Part shown: positions 25,497-32,790 of the stretch, one piece after another
Layout: each line of letters starts with the position of its first letter
How positions within the stretch are numbered: the first letter of the stretch is position 1
Assembly: GCA_047974625.1 (NCBI GenBank)
Contig: JBKECK010000019.1
Span: 92,344-156,343, forward strand
Direction of reading: 5' to 3'
DNA: 64,000 bases
From: CADEDH01 sp047974625
GTDB lineage: Bacteria > Actinomycetota > Acidimicrobiia > Acidimicrobiales > SZUA-35
Notes under the pieces: model-generated
Database searches by the model: none
Seen by the model: the letters and a program-made list of their open reading frames with translations, nothing else
What the model was told of the DNA's origin: nothing
Translations under genes and position numbers: made by a program

Positions 25497-26726
25497 CTAG
25501 GCGAACCGGGGGGTTGGTAGCGGGATCAGGAACCGACCGCCCTGATCGGCGAACCACTGCTGTTGTGCTATGACCTCATCGGCGATGTTCCACACCAGGA
25601 TGAGCAGCACGTCGGGGGGCTCGCTCCGCAGCTGTTCGGGGCCGACGCACGGGAGCCGGATCCCGGGCATCGCCTTGCCCTGCTTCTCGGGATTCTGGTC
25701 TACGACGTAAGCCACTTCGTTGGTGGTGAGCGCCATCGTGTTCAGCAGGGTCGCCCCCTTGGCGGAGCATCCGTAGGCGGCCACTGTTTTCCCGTCGACT
25801 CGGAGCTCCTCAAGCATCCGCCCCAACTCGGCCTTCACCTTGGTGACATGATCCGACAACGGCAGAAAGAAGGCGAGGGTGTCGAGACCAAGTTCCCGCT
25901 CCTCGTCCAACTTCGACTGGGCCGCATCGCTCCGGGCCGGGGAGCGCGAAAGCGCCCAACGGAGCGTTCCGCCATGTAGGTTGGGGAAGTGGGTGACGTC
26001 GTTCAAGTACAGCCCATGACGCTCCGCCAGGTTCTTCACGGCAAGCGTGGACAAGTAGCTGTAATGTTCATGATAGATGGTGTCGAAAAGTGTTCCCTCA
26101 ACGAGATACTGCACGCTGGGGTTTTCAATCAACAAGACGCCATCATCAGCAACAAGCGTGACCAGTCCGGCAAAGAAATCGTTGATGTCCGGCACATGGG
26201 CCAGCACGTTATTGGCGATGACGACATCCGCCGCGCCGTGGCGTTCTCGGACCTCGAGAGCGGTCTGGGATGTCAACAGGGTCTCCGTGGTGGGTACCCC
26301 TTGGGAGCGCGCCGCCTCGGCCGCGATCGGTGACGGCTCGATACCGAGCACGGGTACCCCGGCCGCCACCAGATACCGCAGGAGATAGCCGTCGTTGCTG
26401 GCCACCTCGATCACGAAGTTGTCCGAACTGAGGCCCCGCTCAGTGACGAGTTGATCGATATGGGTGCGACTGTGCTCGAGCAGAAGGGGTGAAAACGACG
26501 ACAGGTACGGATAGTCCGGTGTGAAGATGACGTCGTGGGGCAGATCGGACGTGAGCTGCACCAGAGCGCAGTCGAGACACAGACTGATGCCCAACGGGTA
26601 GACGGGGTCGGGCTCCGGCTCGTTGCACCCAACCAGACCGTTCGCGATAGGCGTCTCGCCAAGGTCGAGCACCACCTCCGAACGCCCAGAACCACACGAA
26701 CGACATCTCCGGTTCGACGATCTCAT
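25497..26726 (-). CDS. Sugar-type C-methyltransferase, SAM-dependent
   Basis: 409 residues with the three-part layout of TylCIII/NovU-like deoxysugar C-methyltransferases. An N-terminal zinc-binding domain has CRSCGS near residue 9 and a later SLCLDCALVQL; the SAM domain has VIEVASNDGYLLRYL and VVIANNVLAHVPDINDF; the C-terminal domain has TVAAYGCSAKGATLLN and IRLPCVGPEQL. YHEHYSYLST carries the catalytic Tyr-His pair. No other sugar-nucleotide genes are nearby, and codon use is less GC3-biased than its neighbours, suggesting transfer. ATG at 26726 has GGAGAGG upstream. Confidence 0.82.
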   Translation of the reverse strand: MRSSNRRCRSCGSGRSEVVLDLGETPIANGLVGCNEPEPDPVYPLGISLCLDCALVQLTSDLPHDVIFTPDYPYLSSFSPLLLEHSRTHIDQLVTERGLSSDNFVIEVASNDGYLLRYLVAAGVPVLGIEPSPIAAEAARSQGVPTTETLLTSQTALEVRERHGAADVVIANNVLAHVPDINDFFAGLVTLVADDGVLLIENPSVQYLVEGTLFDTIYHEHYSYLSTLAVKNLAERHGLYLNDVTHFPNLHGGTLRWALSRSPARSDAAQSKLDEERELGLDTLAFFLPLSDHVTKVKAELGRMLEELRVDGKTVAAYGCSAKGATLLNTMALTTNEVAYVVDQNPEKQGKAMPGIRLPCVGPEQLRSEPPDVLLILVWNIADEVIAQQQWFADQGGRFLIPLPTPRFA

Positions 26727-27128
26727 GGTGCAAGCACCTCTCCAGGCATACGCATTTGAGAGTACCGACAACGTGGCGGCGCCATGTCTTCCGGGCGCCA
26801 CGCCATTCCACATTGCCCAGCCCATTGATACGCCTCCGTTGCGTTCAGTTCCAGCCACCCGCACCACGAGCTGCCACATCCGCCGAACGTCACACGGACC
26901 GTAACCTGGGCGGACATCCTCCACGCGGACCATAACGCGAGGAAATGTGCCCTGTTTAGGGGACATTTCCTGGTCGGAACGGGCCGCTCGCCTCAGGACT
27001 CGTCGTGGGGCGGCCCCGAGACTAGCCTGGCCGTCGGAGCAGGACTCGGCGCGTCCGTGTCCGGCGGCGCCGGTTGGAGGGGACCCCACCGGGCGGCCCG
27101 AGCCGAACCACCTCCAGTGGGAGAACCT
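26727..27128. other. 402-bp gap with mobile-element-like repeats upstream of the molybdenum hydroxylase operon
   Basis: No convincing gene on either strand. It holds the direct repeat and hairpin listed separately (26895-26971), and near 27125 the GGGAGAA Shine-Dalgarno sequence of the FAD subunit. A minus-strand frame starting near 26934 (MVRVEDVRPGYG) is faintly like the start of an IS21-type transposase but does not continue convincingly. Confidence 0.45.
26895..26971. repeat. Direct repeat plus 13-bp stem hairpin
   Basis: CGGACCGTAAC (26895-26905) and CGGACCATAAC (26926-26936) form a direct repeat. Immediately after lies an inverted repeat: 26940-26952 pairs with 26959-26971 in 12 of 13 positions around the loop TGTTTA. 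The location beside insertion-sequence debris suggests the end of a mobile element; a regulatory hairpin is the alternative. Confidence 0.6.
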
Positions 27129-28022
27129 ATGAACTACCTGGCCCCGACCACGGTGGACGAGGCGGTGACCATGCTGGGCCGCCTGCCGGAGGCGAGGGTG
27201 TTCGCCGGCGCCACCGACGTCATCCCCCAGATTCGGTCCGGGCGGCCCGAGCCGTCCGCCATGATCGACCTGAAGCGGATCACCCGGCTCATGACCGTGG
27301 AGGCGCGGCCCGACCGCTGGGTCATCGGGGCGGCCGTGCCCACCGCCCGGCTGACCGCCGACGCCGACTTCGTCGCCGAGTTCCCCGGGCTCGCCGAGGC
27401 CGCCGGCCTGATCGGCTCGGACCAGATCCAGAGCCGGTCCAGCCTGGGCGGCAACCTCGGCAACGCCTCACCGGCCGCCGATTCGGTGCCGGCCATGATC
27501 GCCAACCACGTCCGGACCGTGGTGGTGGGGCCCGACGGCACCCGGACGGTGGCCGTGGCCGACATTCCCATCGGCCCGGGCCGGACCTCCCTCCGCCCGG
27601 GCGAGCTCATCGTCGAGTTCCAGGTGGATCGTCCGGGCCCCCGCACCGCGGACGCCTACCTCCGCCTGACCCCCCGCACCGAGATGGACATCGCCGTCGT
27701 CGGGGTGGGCGCCCGGATCGCCCTCGACCCCGACGGGGTGTGCACCGGCGCCACCGTCGCCCTCGGCGCCGTGGCCCCCACCGCCATCCGCGTCCCCGGG
27801 GCCGAGCGAGTCCTCATCGGTTCACCGCTCACCGACACCACCATCGAGGCGGCCGGCGTTGCGGCCTCGGAGGCCACCGACCCCATCGACGACAAGCGGG
27901 GTACGGCCGCCTATCGCCGACGGGTGGCCGCGGTCCTCACCCGCCGCGTCGTGCTCGTGGCCGCCGACCGGGCCCGATCCGCGCCCTCCCGCCCCACCAC
28001 CACCACCGGAGGATCCGCATGA
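27129..28022 (+). CDS. Molybdenum hydroxylase FAD-binding subunit (CoxM-like)
   Basis: 297 residues. FAD-binding motifs VFAGATDVIPQIRSG near residue 27 and SSLGGNLGNASPAADSVPAM near 105 match the CoxM/XdhB family. Passes electrons from the iron-sulphur subunit to an acceptor. First gene of a four-gene operon; ATG at 27129 has GGGAGAA upstream. Its stop overlaps the next ATG by four bases. Confidence 0.93.
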   Translation: MNYLAPTTVDEAVTMLGRLPEARVFAGATDVIPQIRSGRPEPSAMIDLKRITRLMTVEARPDRWVIGAAVPTARLTADADFVAEFPGLAEAAGLIGSDQIQSRSSLGGNLGNASPAADSVPAMIANHVRTVVVGPDGTRTVAVADIPIGPGRTSLRPGELIVEFQVDRPGPRTADAYLRLTPRTEMDIAVVGVGARIALDPDGVCTGATVALGAVAPTAIRVPGAERVLIGSPLTDTTIEAAGVAASEATDPIDDKRGTAAYRRRVAAVLTRRVVLVAADRARSAPSRPTTTTGGSA

Positions 28023-28519
28023 CCCGCACCCACATCAGCTGCACCGTCAACGGTGACCGGATCGACCTGTTGTGCGAACCCGGGGAGTCGTTGCTGAACA
28101 CCCTCCGGGACGAGCTCGGCCTCACCGGCACCAAGGAGGGATGCGGCACCGGCGACTGTGGCGCCTGTTCAGTGATGTTCAACGGCCGGCTCACCTGCTC
28201 CTGCCTGGTCTTCGCCCCCGAAGCCGACGGGGCCACCGTGGTCACCGTCGAGGGCCTCGCCGACCACAACCAGCTCCATCCACTGCAGCAGTGCTTCTTG
28301 GAGGGGGCCGCCCTCCAGTGCGGCGTCTGCACCCCGGGGTTCCTGGTGGCGGCCAAGGCCCTGCTCGACGCCAACCCCCACCCCACCGAGACCGAGGTCC
28401 GGTACGCCCTGGCCGGCAACCTGTGCCGGTGCACCGGCTACGACAAGATCGTCCGGGCCGTCCTGGACGCGGCCGACCGATCGGCGGCGATGGCGGCGAC
28501 CGGGGACGGAACGGTATGA
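28019..28519 (+). CDS. Molybdenum hydroxylase [2Fe-2S] subunit (CoxS-like)
   Basis: 166 residues. N-terminal plant-type ferredoxin cluster ligands are in GCGTGDCGACSVMFNGRLTC. The C-terminal helical cluster domain has CGVCTPGF and NLCRCTGY. These eight cysteines carry two [2Fe-2S] centres. It overlaps both neighbours by four bases (ATGA), so the three subunits are translationally coupled in a fixed order FAD, FeS, Mo. Confidence 0.95.
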   Translation: MTRTHISCTVNGDRIDLLCEPGESLLNTLRDELGLTGTKEGCGTGDCGACSVMFNGRLTCSCLVFAPEADGATVVTVEGLADHNQLHPLQQCFLEGAALQCGVCTPGFLVAAKALLDANPHPTETEVRYALAGNLCRCTGYDKIVRAVLDAADRSAAMAATGDGTV

Positions 28520-30792
28520 CCACCATCGAGAACCCGGCCGGCCCCGACGGTGACGCCCGTCCCGGCTACAAGTGGGTGGGGACCCGGCCGATCCGGCCCG
28601 ACGGGGTCGACAAGGTGACCGGCCGGGCCCGGTTCGGGGCCGACGACCACCCGGCCGGCCTCCTGGAGGGGGCGGTCGTGCGGTCGCCCCATGCCCACGC
28701 CCACATCGTGGCCATCGACACCGGCGCGGCCGAAGCCATGCCCGGCGTGAAGGCGATCGTGACCGGAGCCGACTTCCCCGACCTGGCCGCGGCGGGCGGG
28801 AAGCCCGCCGATGTCGACCTCTCCCACAATGTGATCGCCCGCGACAAGGTGCTCTACGAGGGACATGTGGTGGCCGCCGTGGCGGCCACCACCCGGCGGG
28901 AAGCCCGGGCGGCCGCAGCGGCCATCGTGGTGGACTACGAGGTCCTGCCCCACGTCCTCACCGTGGACGAGGCCATGGCCGACGGGGCTCCGCTCCTGCA
29001 CGACACGATGATCACCCGGGGGGTCGACCCGGCCCCCACCGAGCCGTCCAACGTGGCCTCCCGCACCGTGTCTGAGCGGGGCAACCTCGACCAGGGGTTC
29101 GCCGGGGCCGACCTGGTGGTGGAGCGGGAGTTCACCACCAAGCCGGTGCACCAGGGCTATATCGAGCCCCACGCGGCGGTGGCCCGGGCCGACGCCAACG
29201 GCCGGGCATCCCTGTGGGTCTCGTCCCAGGGCCACTTCGCCATGCGCACCATGACCGCCACCGTGCTGGGCTGGGAGCCGTCCCGGTTGAAGGTGATCCC
29301 GGCCGAGATCGGCGGCGGCTTCGGGGGCAAGACCACCATCTACCTGGAGCCGCTGGCCGTGGCCCTGTCGGCCAAGGCCGGCCGACCGGTCCGGCTGGTC
29401 ATGCGGCGTGACGAGGTGTTCCGGGCCAGTGGCCCCACGTCGGGAACCCGGATCCGGGCCCGGCTCGGGGTAACCGAGGGCGGCAAGCTGACCGCGGCCG
29501 AGATCTGGATGGCCTACGAGGCCGGCGCCTACGCGGGATCCCCGGTCGGAGCGGCCGGCATGACCGTCCTCGCCCCCTACGACATCCCCCACTTCGTCAT
29601 CGAAGGGTTCGACGTGGTGGTCAACAAGCCGAAGGTGGCCGCCTACCGGGCCCCGGGGGCCCCGATGGCGTCGTTCGCGGTCGAGTCCGTCATCGACGAG
29701 CTGGCCGCCGGGATCGGACTCGATCCGATCGAACTCCGGCTTCGCAACGCCGCCGTCGAGGGCACCCAGGCCAGCTACGGACCCCGGTTCCGCCGGATCG
29801 GTTTCGTCGAGACCCTGACGGCGATCCGGGACCACGACCACTACCGGGCGCCCCTCGGCCCGAACCAGGGCCGAGGGGTGGCGTCGGGGTTCTGGTTCAA
29901 CGGCGGCATGAGCTCGAGCGCCTCGGTCATCGTCAATGAGGACGGCACCCTCACCGTGGTCACCGGCTCACCCGACATCGGCGGCTCCCGGGCGTCCATG
30001 GCCCTGTTCGCCGCCGAGGAGCTGGGCATCGACGTGGCCCGGGTCCAGCCCGTGATCGCCGACACCGAGACCGTCGGTTTCAACGACGTCACCGGTGGTA
30101 GCCGGGTCACCCTGGCCACCGGGGCCGCGGTGGTCCAAGCCTGCGAACAGGTGCGGGACGAGCTCCGGGCCCGGGCCGCCAAGACGTGGGACGTCGGGGT
30201 GGACGAGGTGGAATGGGTCGACGGCCAGGCCCAGCACACCGGGGGCGGCGAACCGCCCCTGACCCTGGCCAAGCTCGCCTCCGCCATGGGCCGGACAGGC
30301 GGACCGATCTCGGCCTCGGCGTCCCTCACCGCCCGGGGGGTCGGTCCGGCCTTCTCCACCCAGGTGTGCGACGTGGAGGTCGATCCGGAAACCGGGGTGG
30401 TCACCGTGCTGCGGTACACCACCGCCCAGGACGCCGGCACCGCCATCCACCCCTCCTACGTCGAGGGGCAGATGCAGGGTGGTGTGGCCCAGGGCATCGG
30501 TTGGGCCCTGAACGAGGAGTACGTCCACGACGCCGAGGGCCGGATGGAGAACCCGAGCTTCCTGGACTACCGGATGCCGGTGGCTTCCGACCTCCCCATG
30601 ATCGACACCGTCGTCGTGGAGGTGCCGAACCCCGGCCATCCCTACGGGGTACGGGGGGTGGGCGAGGTGGGGATCGTGCCACCCCTGGCCGCGGTGGCCA
30701 ACGCCGTCGCCGCCGCCATCGGGGCCCGGGTCAGCGATCTGCCGATGTCCCCGATGCGGATCCTGGACGCCATCGACGGCCGGACCCGGTGA
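28516..30792 (+). CDS. Molybdenum hydroxylase molybdopterin-binding subunit (CoxL/XdhC-type large chain)
   Basis: 758 residues. N-terminal a/b hammerhead domain (about 25-135, VTGRARFGADDHPAGLLEGA). The molybdopterin domains include EIGGGFGGKTTIYLEPLAVA and the C-terminal GVRGVGEVGIVPPLAAV with the catalytic Glu. The active-site loop reads AYRAPGAP, not the AYxCSFR of form I CO dehydrogenase, so it is not a bona fide CO dehydrogenase. It oxidises an unknown aldehyde or N-heterocycle using water oxygen. No maturation factor is present except the MoaD-like gene that follows. Confidence 0.92.
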   Translation: MTTIENPAGPDGDARPGYKWVGTRPIRPDGVDKVTGRARFGADDHPAGLLEGAVVRSPHAHAHIVAIDTGAAEAMPGVKAIVTGADFPDLAAAGGKPADVDLSHNVIARDKVLYEGHVVAAVAATTRREARAAAAAIVVDYEVLPHVLTVDEAMADGAPLLHDTMITRGVDPAPTEPSNVASRTVSERGNLDQGFAGADLVVEREFTTKPVHQGYIEPHAAVARADANGRASLWVSSQGHFAMRTMTATVLGWEPSRLKVIPAEIGGGFGGKTTIYLEPLAVALSAKAGRPVRLVMRRDEVFRASGPTSGTRIRARLGVTEGGKLTAAEIWMAYEAGAYAGSPVGAAGMTVLAPYDIPHFVIEGFDVVVNKPKVAAYRAPGAPMASFAVESVIDELAAGIGLDPIELRLRNAAVEGTQASYGPRFRRIGFVETLTAIRDHDHYRAPLGPNQGRGVASGFWFNGGMSSSASVIVNEDGTLTVVTGSPDIGGSRASMALFAAEELGIDVARVQPVIADTETVGFNDVTGGSRVTLATGAAVVQACEQVRDELRARAAKTWDVGVDEVEWVDGQAQHTGGGEPPLTLAKLASAMGRTGGPISASASLTARGVGPAFSTQVCDVEVDPETGVVTVLRYTTAQDAGTAIHPSYVEGQMQGGVAQGIGWALNEEYVHDAEGRMENPSFLDYRMPVASDLPMIDTVVVEVPNPGHPYGVRGVGEVGIVPPLAAVANAVAAAIGARVSDLPMSPMRILDAIDGRTR

Positions 30793-30802
30793 CGGACCGC
30801 CC

Positions 30803-31051
30803 GTGACCGTCTCGGTCCATCTGGCCTCGGGGTTCCGGGACCTCACCGGCGGGGTGGCCGACGTCGAGGTGGACGCGACCGACGTCCGGGGGGTGATCCG
30901 CGCCCTGGACCGGCGGTTCCCCGGGATCGCCGCCCGCCTAGACGAGGGGACCTCGGTGGCCATCGACGGTGACATCGTGCCCGACGCCGGGTTCGAACCC
31001 GTCCCCGACGGCGCCGAGATCCACTTCCTGCCCACCATCTCCGGGGGCTGA
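30803..31051 (+). CDS. MoaD/ThiS-family ubiquitin-like sulphur carrier
   Basis: 82 residues ending ...FLPTISGG, with the C-terminal Gly-Gly that is thiocarboxylated in MoaD/ThiS proteins. The beta-grasp pattern is visible (VSVHLASGFRDLTGG, then DGDIVPD and VPDGAEIHFLP). GTG at 30803, ten bases after the large subunit. Its place in the operon suggests a role in molybdopterin sulphur supply for this enzyme, which is inference. No activating E1-like enzyme lies in the window. Confidence 0.85.
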   Translation: MTVSVHLASGFRDLTGGVADVEVDATDVRGVIRALDRRFPGIAARLDEGTSVAIDGDIVPDAGFEPVPDGAEIHFLPTISGG

Positions 31052-31096
31052 GGACCGTCTCCACCGGGACCGTCTCTACCAGGACCGTCTCTACCA
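31052..31096 (+). repeat. Three 15-bp tandem repeats directly after the MoaD-like stop
   Basis: GGACCGTCTCCACCG, then two copies of GGACCGTCTCTACCA, starting on the base after the TGA. It marks the junction between the intact operon and a stretch of decayed genes. Confidence 0.85.
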
Positions 31097-31109
31097 CTCG
31101 GCCGCGGTC

Positions 31110-31308
31110 GAGCACCGCGATCGATGAGGGGGCGGAACAGGGCGCCCGGAGTGTGCATGACCCGCTGACCGACGGTGGTGGCGAGCCAGGTCCGGACCAC
31201 GCCCACCACCGCGGTGGGCGCGGCCAGGCCCACCATCAGAACGACAGTGACCACCAGTAGACCCACATCGGCCCGGGGGATGGCGTCATCGATGATCCGG
31301 CGCACCAG
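31110..31308 (-). pseudogene. Fragment of an ABC exporter (ATPase-permease) gene
   Basis: Minus-strand reading RRIIDDAIPRADVGLLVVTV, then VVGVVRTWLATTVGQRVMH and ALFRPL. This is the helix 2 to coupling-helix region of MsbA-like half-transporters (family pattern IIDDAlP...Gv-qTWlst-vGQRVMHdLR-aLF). Only about 60 codons survive; the rest of the transmembrane domain and the whole ATPase are absent. It is divergent from a MarR relic, the common regulator-exporter arrangement. Confidence 0.6.
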
Positions 31309-31317
31309 GTGTTGGCA

Positions 31318-31558
31318 AGCATTGGGGTTATCTGCTGGTGGCCACCACCCGGCGGCTACGACGGGAGTGGGCGGCCCGTCTCGGCCCCTGGGACCGCTCC
31401 GCCCATCAGGCCCGGGCCCTGCGGGTGGTGGCCCGGGCCGACGGGCAGCGGCTCGGCGCGGTGTCCGACGCCCTGCGCATCACCGCCGGTCGACCACCGA
31501 GGTGATCGACGGGCTCAAACAGCACGGTCTGGTGAGCCGCCACCGGGACCCCGGATAG
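31318..31558 (+). pseudogene. MarR-family regulator relic with frameshift
   Basis: One frame reads HWGYLLVATTRRLRREWAAR, then HQARALRVVARADGQRLGAV and SDALRI, matching MarR helices 1-3. The recognition helix and wing continue in another frame as STTEVIDGLKQHGLVSRHRD to a stop at 31556. The shift falls near 31490, just before the recognition helix. No start codon with a complete N-terminus is visible. Confidence 0.6.
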
Positions 31559-31596
31559 GTTCGACCCGGCCGGGTAGCCGGTGCTATGCCGAGGTC

Positions 31597-32568
31597 ATGC
31601 GCGTCATCGGCGTCACCCCCGACACCTACGGTGGGCCCCAGGCCCTGGCCGTCCACGAGCTCCCGGACCGGGCCGTCGGGCCCGGCGAGATCCGGCTCCG
31701 CGTCCACGCCGCCACCGTCAACCCGACCGACACCTTCACCCGCAACGGTTCCCGACATACCCAGCTCCGGGAGTTGGAGCCCCCGTACGTACCCGGGATG
31801 GACGTGGCCGGCATCGTCGACGAGATCGGGCCGGACACCGACACCGACCTGGCCGTCGGTGACCGGGCCATGGCCATCGTGGTGCCGCGGGGTCGGCACG
31901 GGGGCTACGCCGACCAGATCGTGCTGCCCGCCGGATCGGTGGCCCGGGCCCCGGCCGGCGCCACCCTGGTCGAGGCGTCCACCCTGCCCATGAACGGCCT
32001 CACCGCCCGCCTCGCCCTCGACCGGTTGGCCCTCCGACCCGGGGCCGTGCTCGGCGTGACCGGGGCGGCCGGGGCGTTCGGCGGCTACGCCATGCAGCTC
32101 GGCAAGGCGGACGGGCTGACCGTGATCGCCGACGCCGGGCCGGCCGACGAGGCCCTGGTGGCCGAGCTGGGCGCCGACCGGGTGGTGGCCCGGGGCGACG
32201 ACGTGGCCGGCCGGTTCCGGTCCGAAGCCCCCGACGGGGTCGACGGTTTGGCTGACGGGGCGGTCCAGCACGCCCTCGTCGTCCCCGCGGTACGGGACGG
32301 TGGCGGCCTGGCCTCGGTCAGGCCCTTCACCGGGGACGACACCGAGCTCGGCACCGAACGGGGCGTGGTCCACCACATGGTATGGGTCCGGGAGTACGCC
32401 GAGGAACAGGCCAAGCTGGACCGCCTCGGCCGGCAGGCGGAGGAGGGCCTCGTGACCCTGCGGGTGGCCGACGTCTATCCGGCCGAACGGGCCGGCGACG
32501 CCCACGCCCGCCTCGAAGCCGGCGGCACCCGGGGCCGGTTGGTGATCGAGTTCCGTCCCGAACCCTGA
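31597..32568 (+). CDS. Zinc-less MDR-family NADPH:quinone oxidoreductase-like protein
   Basis: 323 residues. GroES-like N-terminal domain (about 28-125, GEIRLRVHAATVNPTDTFTR and VPGMDVAGIVDEIG). The Rossmann domain has GVTGAAGAFGGYAMQLGK, the NADPH-binding motif. Structural and catalytic zinc cysteines are absent, as in quinone reductases. Presumed cytoplasmic and NADPH-dependent. ATG at 31597; TATGCC stands six bases upstream, a weak leaderless-type -10. It stands between relics of two other genes. Confidence 0.85.
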   Translation: MRVIGVTPDTYGGPQALAVHELPDRAVGPGEIRLRVHAATVNPTDTFTRNGSRHTQLRELEPPYVPGMDVAGIVDEIGPDTDTDLAVGDRAMAIVVPRGRHGGYADQIVLPAGSVARAPAGATLVEASTLPMNGLTARLALDRLALRPGAVLGVTGAAGAFGGYAMQLGKADGLTVIADAGPADEALVAELGADRVVARGDDVAGRFRSEAPDGVDGLADGAVQHALVVPAVRDGGGLASVRPFTGDDTELGTERGVVHHMVWVREYAEEQAKLDRLGRQAEEGLVTLRVADVYPAERAGDAHARLEAGGTRGRLVIEFRPEP

Positions 32569-32790
32569 GAGGCGGCGGTGATCACTCCGCCTGGAGGATC
32601 GACGGCGTCGTCCGGGCTGGAGTTGAAGCCATGGGCAACGCGCCAGCCCTCCCGCCGGACGAAGCCCTGGCGAAGACCCATCCGGGCGGGCCTGTTCACA
32701 GGCGTAGCACCCCTTCGACATTCCTCAGATCGGGCCCGCGGTCGCCGGATCACCGACAGCCCATCACACCCCGGGCTCCGAGCCCGGTGC
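32569..32790 (-). pseudogene. HIT-family protein N-terminal relic
   Basis: From 32721 the minus strand reads MSKGCYACEQAR, then in a second frame RREGWRVAHGFNSS. Actinobacterial HIT-like proteins begin with a CYACE-type zinc cysteine pair followed by a WRVAH-FNs-LPGW segment. The remainder, including the HxHxH active site, is missing. The rest of this 222-base gap shows nothing else. Confidence 0.4.

Noticed and set aside
26730..26934. IS21-type transposase start (MVRVEDV)
   Set aside because: Only six residues match and the following sequence does not continue as the family helix-turn-helix.
28516..30792. CO dehydrogenase large subunit (coxL)
   Set aside because: The active-site loop is AYRAPGAP and not AYxCSFR; only the broader molybdenum hydroxylase family is supported.
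29968..31305. 445-residue minus-strand protein spanning the exporter relic
   Set aside because: Only the first 60 codons resemble an ABC exporter; the rest is antisense to the molybdenum subunit and MoaD-like genes.
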